A DNA stretch of 64,000 nt from Paraescarpia echinospica (GCA_020002185.1 CM034543.1:4228667-4292666); one strand, 5' to 3'; counted from the stretch's first letter, positions 10,618-21,480 are shown. Translations and numbers: made by a program. The notes: generated from the sequence alone by a model not told the origin.

Positions 10618-11274
10618 CTGTTGCCGTAGTGTGCACAGAGTTGCCGTTGGAGCGATCTCTTGGAGTATACTTCACCACTGCCGGCTTGATTGTTCATGAT
10701 TTCACGAAGTTCGTCCAAAGTTATCGTCTCGTCATCATTGTGTTCAAGGTATTCATTGACACGCACGAATGCCGATTTCTTCACTTCATCAACTGCTCCG
10801 CTAAGACGTCCTCGTTTTTTGGGAGGTGTTCCATCCTTGATGATAGATAGCGCATCGAAATCCAAATTACGAGGAGACATAAAGTATTGGAAGCTATCTA
10901 CGATGATAAATGGCGGCCTCCTCTGCCGATAAATCGTTAAAACATGCGAGTCTATGTGAGATAGCATCAGCCCACTCATCTGCTTGTTTTTTATGACGAT
11001 CGGCACACCTTTCTGTCATAGTCTCTTTCACATGGAGGAGCATGACATGACTGAATTCGTATTTGAGATTGTTGGGGTATCTTTTGGCCTTCTCGTGATC
11101 AACATACATTCCACAGAGATAACAGTCAGTATGGAAAGAGAACTTTATGATATAAGATCGGAGTTTCTGGGCTGAGGCAAATTCACCATCATGTTTACAT
11201 TTACGCATCTGTTCGTATCGTCTGGCATTTGTGTGGTTTCTGCGACACGTCTCGTGACCTTGATCTAATCGCAT
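10587..11274 (-). pseudogene. Frameshifted ORF of an uncharacterised repetitive protein family
   Basis: Two overlapping minus-strand frames look like one protein split by an extra base near 10895-10905. The first part (11274-10894) has a CYLCG pair preceded by a basic segment (RRYEQMRKCKHDGEF), then RCADRHKKQADEWADAI and LSAEEAAIYH. The second part (about 10960-10587) continues with a basic KKRGRLSG, an acidic YLEHNDDETITLDELREIM and a carboxy segment QLCAHYGNRISIT. I remember this layout (Cys pair, DEWADAV-like, EAxYH, KRGRP, then YLExNDDE) from multi-copy, unnamed predicted proteins of marine invertebrates, but I cannot give a function. No catalytic motif is visible. The ORF ends inside a strong hairpin. 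Confidence 0.6.
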
Positions 11275-11424
11275 GACCTTGACCTCGTGGATTAAAGGGG
11301 GTTACCAAGTTGGCAGCCGTGTCATGTGTTATGTATTCGCCCACACACGCCACAATATCACAAATCACACAACACAGACGCCACGCATGGTTTCGATTGC
11401 AACCCAGGAAAATTATAATACTTA

Positions 11425-11990
11425 GATTTTCAGAAAGCTTTCGACATAGTGCCGCATACTACTTAAACTAAAAGCACATGGCATAGGTGTAGATAGAAAA
11501 TGAATGGATTGACGTATAGAAAACAACGGAGAGTAATAGATAGGGAAGTTTCAAATTCTTAACATATATAAATGAGTTAGATGATTACATAACAAGTAAA
11601 ATGCTGAAATATGCGGATGATACAAAAGTGTTCAGAAAGGTTAAACATGTTCGAGATAAACAATAGTTACAAGACAAGACGATTTAAGGTAAATTAATCA
11701 AATGGTCTGAAAAAGGCAGATGTTATTTAATTTTGGGAAATATAAATGCATCCCCACAGGAAATGGTAACTAACATGTATATGATTAGATAGTGTTCTAA
11801 GTGACACTGCAACAGAAAGGGACACTGAAGTAACACTACTAATATAATCAAATCATTGGATTAATTAGGACACACACGCAGTCTTATGAGGAAAAAACTA
11901 ATCATACTGGTGTATGAAGCAATAGTTAGGCTTCATTAAAAATATTATATACAAACAACGCCGTACATTACCTGATAATTGAACATATAA
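11425..11990 (+). mobile_element. Strongly decayed CR1-type LINE fragment (right-arm copy)
   Basis: Nucleotide-level similarity to the CR1 copy at 18350-18990: TTAGATTTTCAGAAAGCTTT at 11424, TGCGGATGATACAAAAGTGT at about 11611 (the FADDTKVF catalytic region), ATCAAATGGTCTGAAAA at about 11697, and AATAGTTAGGCTTCATT at about 11920. Many small deletions and stops; not functional. Confidence 0.78.
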
Positions 11991-13311
11991 TATTAGCTAC
12001 CAGTTGTGCCATTTGATTTTTTGGTTGATTCTATACTTGTGCGATGAGCAAACAAAACATGTATTTCATCACGACTGTTTTCGTGTGAACCATCTACATA
12101 AAAGCCGTATCCATTGCGGCCGTATCCATTGCGGCCGTATCCACCTGAAAGAAACAATGTAATGAACAATACATTAAGTTCTATGTCTGCAATTATGCAT
12201 TTGAAGAAAACATATCAATTTGTTCTTTTTGTATTTGTAAATTTAACACGATTGCATACTTTATTTATCACGGGTACTATAGCAATGTTGACAATATGTT
12301 GTAAGTTTCTTATAATTCGAATCAGCACGGTGCGTATTTTGTTCCCCTGTGTTACCGCTAGATGGTGACACCGGAGACTCAACGCTCCACACTAGCAGAT
12401 TCCAAAGAGTTCGACAGGTCAAATATCGCAAGACCTCACGGTGTATTGTCATCGATGGAGCAAACAACAATAACACTAAAGATTGTTTTTACCTGTGCAG
12501 TAGAATAAGAAATACAGTTGTGACTTTAAAATAGACCAGCTACGTGGAAGGACATTACGCTCCGAGACCAGGACCGTAGCCAGCTTTTCATAACTTTTCA
12601 CATTTTCCCAGTACATGCTTCAGGGGGCGCCACGCGCTAGGGTAGGGTTGTGTTTTTCACAATGCAGAGGGCGCCACATGTTCACGTGGGAGTTCACCCT
12701 CATAACGCAGAGGTTCAGGTTTCTAGCTGAAAAGACAATAAAGTGGGGTGTGAGGTTCAGGGACAGTGTGATTTCATCTTATATTCAAACCTCATTTTAA
12801 AATAGGTGCCGTTAAACGTGATTTGTTATTGTTGAAATAAAATTGATTTGTGTCAAGGTAGATGAATGTATCTACAAGTTTGTCGCTTGCACGAAATTCA
12901 CTCGTTACTCACCTTAATTTGTGGATTGCTGAGAATAACCCTTTGATACTCGGTAGTTAGCTCAATCAGCATACTAAAACAGCACCCATCATTTACATTT
13001 TAACAGAGTTCTGACGATAAGCTAATAATTATTTTCATATGGCCCAATACACGGTATATGTGCTCGTAGTTGTTCTTCAATCAGTGTTAAATCATTGTCA
13101 CCCCTTTCACCACTAGCATTTAATATGATACTTATGAGAACCATTGTTATTATGTCTGTTTTGTCTGCATCAATCACCTCTGACTGACTACAATTTGGAG
13201 TCATGTACCTTTACAGTAAAATTGGCTTCTTGTGTATTTGTTATCCCTTTAACATCTGTATCAATCACGCTGCCCTGGCATGCTGGGTAATGTTTGAACA
13301 ACATCCAGCAG

Positions 13312-14180
13312 GTATAATAATATTAATAATAATGACACACTTCTATAGCGCCTAAATCCCCAGGAATCTGAGCTCGACAAGCAAAAGTGGTCATTAGAGC
13401 AAGGGACCGCCGAAGGTTAGAGTGGGAATGCAATTTCAAATAAATAAGTAGGTATTTATAGGCTCAGATGATTTTAAAGCGACAGGGAGTTGATTCCAGA
13501 ATTTTGGTGCAGCTGCAGAAAAAGCACTTTTGCCGATATTAAGCTTGTTTTTCGGAACAAAAAGTCGTTGTGAAACAGGTGATTTGAAATTCCTGGGGAT
13601 ATTGAAAAAACGAAGGAGACTAAACAAATAGGATGGGTGTTGCGTAGAAAGGGTACGATATGTGATAGTCGCTAATTTGAATTGTATTCGATGTGTAACT
13701 GGAAGCCAATGCAACTGTCTAAGTAGGGGCAGAGATGATGAGAAACGAGGTGCTTTTAGTACTACATGTGCCAAAAAATGGTGTACACGTTGGAGTTTAG
13801 CTAAGTCGTTTTAGCAATATCGTTTAGGAGTGAGTTGCAGTAGTCAAGGCGAATGCGAATTAAATATACTGATATTGTTTTAGCAGTAAATAAAGACAAA
13901 TAACGCCGAATTAAGCGGAAATCACGTATATGGTAACAACAGGATTTATATACTTGAGAAATAATGTTCTGCTTAAAGCTGAAGTCACTGTCAAAGATAA
14001 CACCTAGATTACGAACAGTATCTGATGGTGATGTATCATTACTAAGCAATTTAACTGGAAAGTAGTTAACAACCTTGTTTCGTTGTTGTTTTGTGCCAAT
14101 AATAATTATATAAGTTTGATCTGGATTTAGTTTTAATTTACCTGCTTCCATCCACAGCAAAATGTCAGTGAGATATTCAT
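13312..14180 (-). mobile_element. LINE 3' half (L2/CR1-like), right-arm copy
   Basis: The minus strand carries the end of a reverse-transcriptase ORF in two frames. At 14160-13801: GKLKLNPDQTYIIIIGTKQQ, VRNLGVIFDSDFSF, SCCYHIRDFRLIRRYLS and RLDYCNSLLNDIAKTT. At 13774-13436: LRQLHWLPVTHRIQFKLATI and PKFWNQLPVALKSSE. The tail GGCGCTATAGAAGTGTGTCA plus (ATT)n lies at about 13345-13316. The two frames are separated by an indel and the 5' part is missing, so it is a truncated, dead insertion that predates the inverted duplication. Confidence 0.85.
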
Positions 14181-14339
14181 TTGAAATAGGGGGGTTTCAC
14201 GCTTTTGAGAAACAGGGAATAATTTTAACATAAACAATGAGGGGTTAACATTTAAAAAATAAATTAATTGGGGGGCTTTCCCATTTTGTAGAAAAGGGGG
14301 TACTCAAAAGGGGGGTTCACGCGAACCCCCCCTTGCTAC
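14181..14339. other. Low-complexity G-run and AT sequence in the right arm
   Basis: Short runs of six to seven G or C separated by AT-rich sequence; no counterpart in the left arm and no coding content. Confidence 0.4.
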
Positions 14340-14448
14340 GGGCCTCTAGATACACACGCACGCAAGGGCGCCCACACATACACCCAAACATGCGCGCACA
14401 CATGCACACATACAAACACACACACGCACGCACGCAGACACACACACT

Positions 14449-14516
<68 letters not shown>

Positions 14517-14572
14517 AAAGCACACACACACACACACATACACGAAAGCACACACACACACACATACACGAA

Positions 14573-14640
<68 letters not shown>

Positions 14641-14802
14641 CCACACACGCCACACACGCCACACACGCCACACACACACACACACAATCACACACACACC
14701 ACACTCGCACACTCGCACACTTGCACCCGCGCACACGCGCACACGCGCACACGCGCACCCGCACACACGAACACACACACACACACACACATACACAAGT
14801 GT
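14340..14802. repeat. CA-rich compound microsatellite in the right arm
   Basis: Long (CA)n runs with ATACACGAAAG insertions at 14512, 14540 and 14567, then CACACACGC-type units around 14635-14670 and GCACACGCGCA-type units around 14725-14765. It is the counterpart of 1788-2418 in the left arm but with different internal structure. Open frames across it are low-complexity artefacts. Confidence 0.9.
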
Positions 14803-15291
14803 TAAGTAATCTCACATGGAGCAGTAAACTGGTCTTCGACGTACCTTTACATTACTATGTTCAACTGTAACAAATGCACGTTTTGATGACTTGTTAAATT
14901 ATGATAGGCCTCTCCAGCAAAAACACATATATATTTCGCAAAATAAAAACTGAATTCTGCACGTTTCTTCGAATAAATAAAAGTGATTAGCAAGGGCATT
15001 ACATGTTCTTTAATTTTTGTCAAATACAATACCGTGGTGTACGTAGAATGTTTGAATGATGGTTCCATTAACTTTTGAAAAAAATAACCATATAAATTAG
15101 TTTCACTATTATGAGTATGATCACTGGTTAAAAAAAGTTTAACCGACCCGTTTTCAAGTTTTCTAACACAATGACTCAGTGCCAGGGAATTATAGTGCGT
15201 GTGTTATTCTCAGCCCACCGACGAGGACTACAGCTTCAATAGGTTCAATGCTAATAACTGGCGACAGTTTTTTCCTTACGAACTTCCTTGT

Positions 15292-16200
15292 ACACACGAA
15301 GACCTGGCCGTCGTCACGGACCGGGCTAAGACATGCGCCAAGAAATGGAAACACATCGTGTGAGGGATACGACAAGAAGACGATCTGCACATTTTTCGCA
15401 AATCTCGATTAAATCTTTCAGTCCGGAACTTGTGGGTATTAGCAAAGTGAGGTCTTCTACGTATCCAATACCACCCGTATAGTGATTGCCATGTGGCATT
15501 CAACACCACTCTTGTAACTGTTCAAACAATCCATCCATATATATGGAGAAAAGAATACGAGAAAGGATTGCTCCTTGTTTGACTCAATTACAGGCATTAA
15601 ATTGGGATGACATACTAGAGCGTATCTCACTTGAAGTTTTTGTTTAGTATACATATACAACAGCAATCTTAACACCAGAGGTGATACCTTACGTTTTAGA
15701 AGTACTTTAAACAGCCTACAATAATTGACCCTGTCGACTGCCTCGCTGGCATCTATCATGAGTGCATATACATTACTGCCATTTGCGTTGCAATAACTGA
15801 TTGTTTCCATCATAACATATGTGCAGTGAGTAGTGGACATATGTTGTTTAAAACCAAATTGCAAATGCGATGTTGCAAGTGCATTTTGTTCCTTAAATGG
15901 TATAACAACATCAAACAGTTTAGCAACATGCTACCAAGAGGAATAGCTCTAAAATTGTCTGATATACATGCTAATTGTCTCTTGTCTTTAGGTATAGGAA
16001 CCATAGTTCCCACTAACATTGAGTCGCGGCTAAAACCAAGTATCAACATACTGTTAAAAAGTAATGCTAACAACACAAATAGTATTTTCGGACCATGTAT
16101 GATATGATCAGAATTAAGACCCTCTTCACCATACGGCTTACCCAGCTTCAGTCGCTGGACACCTTCGATAACCTCATCAACTGATATATTATATGTAACA
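15292..16200 (-). mobile_element. Non-LTR retrotransposon RT fragment
   Basis: The minus strand encodes reverse-transcriptase blocks in broken frames. At 16076-15810: GTMVPIPKDKRQL, then DNFRAIPLGSMLLNCL. At 15864-15457: QFGFKQHMSTTHCTYVMMET, ALMIDASEAVDRVNYCRLFK (palm motif A), LLLYMYTKQKLQVR. At about 15450-15400: a degenerate YADD-box replaced by GYVEDLTLLIPTSSGLKDL. The catalytic Asp of the xADD box is therefore altered and several frameshifts are present. It ends at the outer edge of the right duplication arm. The same family occurs at 21783-22990. Confidence 0.8.
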
Positions 16201-16689
16201 TTTTCTTTGATCTGCTTATTAATCTCCGCATTTAGACATTCATGTCACCAACATCGTATGAAAAATATGCAAGTTTCTATCCTTCAGTGCAATAGTGATC
16301 TACACGCCAAAATCATCAAATCGGACGATGTTTTAAAACATATTCAGTAAAATGCGAACATATAAATGCAGTGTTGACTAGAATAGATGATACTTCCTAT
16401 CTGACTCCTCTATCAGTCGTAAAACGTCACATTCTGGAATAGCTTTGCTGGCCATGTGGTTAGTCTTCGTTGGTGCAGCCATCTTGGATTGTGCACTTGG
16501 CTCACTCTTGCTCAAATAAACAAGGCTTATCATGAGTGTAATACTGTACTGCCCCATAAAATTATATAGCAAAAATTGAACTATATCTTGATTTATACCA
16601 TTATTGACCTAAAAGATATTTCTTACCTCTATTAATTTCTGCACCTAACACAAAAATACACTTAGCCTACTATTTCACACAGTGGCTCA

Positions 16690-17000
16690 ATTTAGAGTCA
16701 GTTTCTAATGCAGAGATATGCTGGATGTTATTTGCGGCATCAAATTTAATATCGTCAAGAGTGCCCACGAACATTCTAATTTTCCTCTGAATATCTGCCA
16801 GTTTCTCGGCAAGACTTAACTCATTTACTCCCTCCGGTTGGCATTTTGGAATCAGCTTTCAGTTCCATGCAACAAACTGCACTTTGATACCGTTCTCGAT
16901 AAGGCTACTGAGAGTCCTCATAATGTCGTCACTCATAGCTTCTTTGTCGGTTCTGTTGCACGACGTCTATCTCGATTGCACAGGTTCTAAAATATTAGTG
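16690..17000 (-). pseudogene. Possible LINE ORF1-like coiled-coil remnant
   Basis: On the minus strand a short frame reads MSDDIMRTLSSLIENGIK, then a stop, then in a shifted frame ELSLAEKLADIQRKIRMF and HISALETDSKLS. The heptad-like spacing of hydrophobic residues is what one sees in ORF1-type or N-terminal coiled-coil regions of non-LTR elements. It lies upstream of the RT fragment at 15292-16200 on the same strand, which fits one element. No zinc knuckle or RRM was seen, so this is tentative. Confidence 0.35.
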
Positions 17001-17406
17001 TCATCAAAATGTGACTACAGCACACACTGTGTCACTCAGCGCATCACTCGTATAAATGCCGCCGTAACTTTTACGATGCTATCTCTGCTGGCACAGTCTC
17101 TATGGTATTGGGCATACATAGTGGCCAACGGGTGTACACGCTGTACAGAGGGTGCTACTAGTCTTCACCCTTCCCCTGCTGCATTTCACGCACTTGCCAC
17201 TGTTACTTGCCATAAAAACGTGACTGTATTAGGCAGTGTACGGTAGTTGTTTACATGCGCTAGGAAATGGCGGGAGTTCAAACAAAGGTTTGCAAAACTT
17301 CTTTTGTTCCCACTCAATGTTACAGATGTGAATCTGTGACAAAAGTGCCGTTGCTGGTGTCGGGGGACCACAGGCCACTGGGTGGTATACTTGAGACGCC
17401 GTAGAA
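17001..17406. other. No recognisable feature
   Basis: The open stretch at 16884-17246 (+) has no recognisable domain and overlaps the minus-strand remnant above. I see nothing else here. Confidence 0.35.
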
Positions 17407-17529
17407 TGTAGTACACGTATCGACAAATCTGTATTTGCAATGCTAGTCGTGTAATGTCGAATTATTAAGTAGCATACCATGCCTGCCCGGTATATATATA
17501 TATATATAAATAGAGTGCATCGTAGATAA

Positions 17530-19420
17530 ATTTGTTCCCTTCAAAAAACAAGGGAAACGGACCAGAAAGAAATACTTATCGAAAGAAGCCATTAGAAAAA
17601 TTAAGTATAAACAAATGATGTGGAAGTCATATAGACATACTGGAAATGACGAAGACTACAACATTTATAAAGAAGCACTAAACCAAGCTACAGCTGAAAT
17701 TAGAAATTCAAAGAGAAGCTATGAACATAAATTAGCTTGTAATATAAAACATGACAGCAAGAGTTTTTATGCGTATGTTCGAAGCAAACAGAAAGTTGAG
17801 GATAAGGTCGGTCCTTTTAGTTCAGTGTTTACCAGAGAAGACACTAGTTCACTGCCAGTACCAGAGGCTAAGTTCAAGGGGGCAGAATCAGACTATTTAA
17901 GACAGTTAATTGTAACCCCAGAAATGGTAGCTAATAAAAATAGGGCTATGAAGGAAAATAAATCACCTGGAGTGGATGGTATTTCACCCAAACTACTAGT
18001 GGAAATTGTAGAACAAATTAGCATACCGCTTGCAACAGTTTTCAACTTGTCATTAGAAGAGGGAGTGGTTCCTTTAGAATGGAAAGAAGCAAACATTATA
18101 CCGTTATTTAAAAAAGGTTCAAGAAACAAGTCAGAGAACTATAGACCAGTGAGTTTAACATCAGTGATTTGTAAATTATTAGAAAGACTAATTAAAGATC
18201 ACATGGTGGATTTTCTTGTTAAACATAACTTGATAAACCCATCTCAACATGGGTTTCTAAAAGCGAGGTCATGCTTAACACATATGTTATGTTTTTTGGA
18301 AGATATCACTAAGTGGGTAGATGATGGATCACCAGTAGATATCATCTACTTAGATTTTCAAAAAGCTTTCGACAAAGTGCCACATCAGAGATTACTGCTT
18401 AAACTAAAAGCCCATGGCATAGGAAATGGTATAATTAACTGGATAGAAAAATGGCTGATTGACAGAAGACAACGGGTAGTTGTTGATGGGGAGGCTTCAA
18501 ACTGGAAATCAGTTTTGAGTGGGGTTCCACAGGGATCAGTACTGGGACCTATATTATTCTTAATATATATAAACGATTTGGACGATGATATAGCTAGCAA
18601 GGTGTTGAAATTTGCAGATGATACAAAAGTATTTAGAAAGATTAAAAGTGATGGGGATTGACAGCATTTACAAGATGATCTTGACAGGTTGATCAAATGG
18701 TCTGAAAAGTGGCAAATGTTGTTCAATTTTGGGAAATGTAAATGCCTTCACATAGGACATGGGAACGAATATGTAGAATATACAATGGGGGGAACTGTAC
18801 TAAGTACTACTGTAAAAGAAAAAGACTTAGGGCTGACAATTAGTGCTGACATGAAGGTTTCAGAGCAGTGTGGAATTGCAACTTCAAAGGGAAATCAAAT
18901 CCTTGGATTGATTAGGCGAAATATAGCATATAAAGAAAAAGAACTAATAATACCGCTGTACAAAACAATAGTTAGGCCTCATTTAGAATATTGTATACAA
19001 GCGTGGAGGCCATACCGCAAGAAGGACATAGATATGCTAGAAAGAGTACAGAGGAGAGCGGCTAAAATGATACCAAAACTGAGGGATCTTAGTTATGAAA
19101 AACGCCTAAAAGAATGTGGTTTAACAACACTAGAGACCAGGAGATTGAGAGGAGATCAGATAGAAGTGTTTAAAATATTGAATGGTTATGAAAATATTGA
19201 TAGAAATATGTTTTTTTCAGTTAAGAAAGGTAGAAAGACTAGAGGACATGAAGTTACATTAGTAAAGGAGCAGTGTAGATTAGACGTGAGAAAGTTCTCA
19301 TTTTCACAAAGGACTGTGAATGAATGGAACAGATTATCTGATGATTGTGTGGGTGCTAGTAGTGTGAATATGTTTAAAAATAAAATCGACACATACCTCA
19401 GAAAGGCTGGATATATGTAG
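17530..19420 (+). pseudogene. CR1-type LINE ORF2 (reverse transcriptase), one nonsense codon
   Basis: One reading frame runs from about 17530 to the TAG at 19418-19420. It is interrupted only by TGA at 18659-18661, where copy B has AGA (Arg). Visible RT motifs: NKSPGVDGISPKL, WKEANIIPLFKKGSR with NYRPVSLTS, DIIYLDFQKAFDKVPH (catalytic Asp), GVPQGSVLGP, and KFADDTKVF (Asp pair) at about 18607-18633. The carboxy end has VQRRAAKMIPKL, LETRRLRGDQIEV and FKNKIDTYLRK, typical of CR1. Relative to copy B, 22 codons are missing between DKVGP and FSSVFTRED (an in-frame 66-bp deletion near 17818). The endonuclease domain is absent through 5' truncation. It is therefore inactive but young-looking. Confidence 0.88.
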
Positions 19421-19468
19421 ATAAAAGGGTTGGACTCTCGATAAGCCAAAGGGCTTCCTTGTCCACCT

Positions 19469-19496
19469 GCCATCTAGAGTTAATTCTCTGGATGGC
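19469..19496 (+). other. LINE 3' UTR hairpin (copy A)
   Basis: An 11-bp stem, 19469-19479 with 19486-19496, with loop TTAATT and one G-U pair, lies 75-100 bp upstream of the LINE 3' end. The same hairpin is kept in copy B at 58945-58972 with a compensatory change (T-A here, C-G there). 3' hairpins of this kind are known as reverse-transcriptase recognition structures in CR1 and related LINEs. Confidence 0.7.
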
Positions 19497-19602
19497 AATC
19501 TTGTTTAATCTTGTTAAATATATATATATATATGCTACTTAATAGTTCGACATTACACGACTAGCATTGCACATACAGATTTTTCGATACGTGTACTATA
19601 TG

Positions 19603-19860
19603 TATATATATTTATATATCATATATCCACTCACTGACCCTAGCTGGCTTTGTGCGCGGAAAGCCGGACAGCAGGCTTTTATGGACAACTATCAGTTTAA
19701 ATGGCACGTGTTGTGTGCAGCCATCCCAAACCCGCCGAATAGGTAGGGCTTTAATTGGAGGTCCATTCATGTAGCCTTGTCTGCCGAGAGGCATTGCCGG
19801 TGAGACAGAACACCTGTCACTGACGCCGATTGGATTCCTTGATAAATAGGAATACAAAAG
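19603..19860. other. Unassigned spacer
   Basis: Between the right 70-bp repeat and the SINE. No gene or repeat recognised. Confidence 0.3.
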
Positions 19861-20185
19861 GTAAGTTCTTATATAGCGCAGTACCCAGTTCTCTGGACTG
19901 CTCAAAGCGCTTTACATTTTACCCCCTGGCAGACCTGCTCAATTGAACACCACCTCGACTGCTCCCGGAAACATTCAGCCACGCTACAATTAATGCGCGA
20001 AGAGTATTCGTACACAAACATCCACCACTGTCTATAGCCAGGTACTCATTCATACAGTTGAGTGAACTGGAGCGACGTAGAATGAACGAACTTGGCCAAG
20101 GTTCGATACGGCAGCACAGAATTCGAACCCGGGTTCTCTCGTTGGAGAGTCCGAAGCTATAGCCACTGCACCACTGCGTGCCACA
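19861..20185 (-). mobile_element. tRNA-derived SINE, full-length-looking copy
   Basis: Read on the minus strand it begins with a tRNA-like head: an A-box-like TGGCTATAGCTTCGG and a B box GGTTCGAATTC at 20119-20129. A middle part follows (GCTCCAGTTCACTCAACTG, then GAGTACCTGGCTATAG), and it ends with a LINE-like tail AAAGCGCTTTGAGC...TGCGCTATATAAGAACTTAC at about 19861-19915. The tail resembles the GGCGCTATA... end of the L2/CR1-like LINE in the duplication arms, suggesting it borrowed that machinery. The anticodon-stem region is not a working tRNA. Confidence 0.82.
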
Positions 20186-20208
20186 TAAGATAGTCACAGC
20201 ATGTACTT

Positions 20209-20235
20209 ATGTATGCGTGCGTGCGTCTGTGCGTC

Positions 20236-20266
<31 letters not shown>

Positions 20267-20330
20267 GCGTGTGCGTGTGCGTGTGCGAGCGCGTGCGCAT
20301 GCGCATGCGCATGTGTGTGTCAAACAATCC
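20209..20330. repeat. GT/GC microsatellite
   Basis: (GT)n followed by GTGTGC and GCATGCGCATGCGC units; alternating purine-pyrimidine throughout, so prone to Z-DNA. Non-coding. Confidence 0.9.
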
Positions 20331-20801
20331 ATTTCAGGTGTTGTGTAGTCAGCTATTAATGGTAAAACACGCTAGAATGGCGTGTGTTTGGGTTATACGC
20401 CAACATAGCCAACAGTCGTACTGCTGACAGAATCTGATGCCCCCTCTGATACCGCGTCACGCTTGCTTGGTGTGTCGGAGAATGTTGTCTACGGGCGCGA
20501 CCGTAACATCTGATAATTCAACTGACCTATTTAGTACGGTGTGTGTACATGACGGTGTGTGTACGTCCTAGGTTAGACCTGGCGTTGAGAAGGTGTTGGC
20601 AGTCTGCTGAAGAAATGTCGACTACACAGTTTGACGGATTTGTGATGTGGTATTAGAGTTCACACTGGATCTCTTCACCAAGGTAAGTTTGACGACACTT
20701 GACGTCGATCCATAGTAACCTGTGATATGAGTCACCGGTTACGGACGGGCCCAATGGAGGAGCGGGCCAGGATTCCGCATTGTCTTGAGGTGGCTTGCGC
20801 A
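20331..20801. other. No recognisable feature
   Basis: Contains a donor-like AAG|GTAAGT near 20680, but no frame or partner site supports an exon. Confidence 0.3.
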
Positions 20802-20866
20802 GGAAGGATATAGATATGCTAGAAAGAGTTCAGAGGAGAGCAACTAAAGTGATACCAAAACTGAAT
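20802..20866 (+). mobile_element. 65-bp shard of the CR1-type LINE
   Basis: Nearly identical to 19020-19085 of copy A (GATATGCTAGAAAGAGTTCA, then ATACCAAAACTGA). Flanked on both sides by unrelated sequence, so it is an internal fragment without the LINE 3' end. Confidence 0.85.
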
Positions 20867-21327
20867 TTTTGTACTCAGGATCGTCAGTCGAAGCTATAAT
20901 ACAGAGGGTCTAGCCGCGTGACGGAGCGATCTGTGAAACGTGGCGCTGTGCACAGCCGCGGTGTCGTGGCATTCTTTTTTTCTCCCTAAATGCTATTGGT
21001 GGTCAATTAATCAGCAACATTAATTGTTCGACATAATTTCCACTAGAGTAGGTAAGGAAGTAATCAACAATTACTTAAATTCAGCATGCACTATGATACC
21101 TGTATTAATTTTTTAAACTGGTACAGAAGAAAAGAGGAACAGTGGCGCCTCATTACGGAGTCTTGGTAATCAAGGTTTGACGACCTTTTGACGCGACTGA
21201 TAAAAGCATGACGTCACGGCAGATCAAATCATCAACTACGCCTGCAAGCATTCGCAGTATGCGTTTTGCTGAATGTGGCCACGGGATACTCTGGGCTCGC
21301 GACATCGGATCGCGCCCGACATGCCAT

Positions 21328-21480
21328 GTGGAGCGCAATGATGCAGTGGCTAAAGCTACGGACTCTCAACCGAGAGAACCCGGGTTCGAATCCTGTGCTG
21401 CGGTGTCGAAACTTGGGGCTTGGGCAAGTTCATTCATTTTACGTTGCTCCAGTTCACTCAGCTTGTAAAAGAACTGACTG
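21328..21480 (+). mobile_element. tRNA-derived SINE, 5' head fragment
   Basis: Same family as 19861-20185 but on the plus strand: GCAGTGGCTAAAGCTACGGA, a perfect B box GGTTCGAATCC at 21383-21393, then CGTTGCTCCAGTTCACTCAG. The copy stops before the GAGTACCTGG part, so the LINE-like tail is missing. Confidence 0.8.

Larger units (their letters stand above)
10433..11286 (-). mobile_element. Small element bounded by 32-bp inverted repeats and carrying an unknown ORF
   Basis: Positions 10433-10464 and 11255-11286 are inverted copies of one another, 31 of 32 bases matching; the left end starts GAGGTCAAGGTCATGCGAT. Between them is one broken minus-strand ORF (10587-11274), so the unit of 854 bp looks like a transposon or a captured exon. 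The right end coincides with the inner edge of the right duplication arm (11282). No target-site duplication is obvious, and the ends contain the AGGTCA motif that also repeats nearby, so a chance or satellite origin is possible. Confidence 0.45.
11282..15291 (-). repeat. Right arm of the large inverted duplication
   Basis: Reverse-complement partner of 1298-4929 (see that entry for anchors). It is about 380 bp longer because it keeps LINE sequence lost on the left (about 13580-13830) and has different microsatellites and low-complexity sequence at 14190-14810. The outer end at 15291 falls against another LINE remnant, and the inner end meets the 32-bp inverted end of the small element. Confidence 0.85.
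17515..19520 (+). mobile_element. CR1-type LINE, copy A (5' truncated)
   Basis: The element starts in the middle of ORF2 (compare copy B from about 56935) and runs through a short 3' UTR to AATCTTGTTTAATCTTGTTAAA at about 19497-19519, a short direct repeat like the terminal repeats known for CR1 elements. 5' truncation is normal for target-primed insertion. (TA)n flanks both sides, so a target-site duplication cannot be distinguished from the repeat. Confidence 0.88.
17407..19602. repeat. 70-bp inverted repeats flanking CR1 LINE copy A
   Basis: Positions 17407-17477 and 19532-19602 are inverted copies with only a few mismatches. GCTAGTCGTGTAATGTCGA at 17442-17460 pairs with TCGACATTACACGACTAGC at about 19547-19565, and TATGCTACTTAAT at 19531 pairs with ATTAAGTAGCATA at 17463. 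Both are followed inward by (TA)n and then the LINE. This looks like a palindromic element (MITE-like) with (TA)n at its centre into which the LINE inserted. Confidence 0.75.

Noticed and set aside
14333..14815. Long open frames over the CA-rich tract
   Set aside because: Low-complexity microsatellite translation, as in the left arm.
16884..17246. 120-codon plus-strand ORF
   Set aside because: Overlaps a more plausible minus-strand LINE remnant and has no recognisable domain.
21328..21400. Functional tRNA gene
   Set aside because: A and B boxes are present but the anticodon arm has only about a four-base loop and the acceptor stem does not pair; it continues into SINE body sequence.
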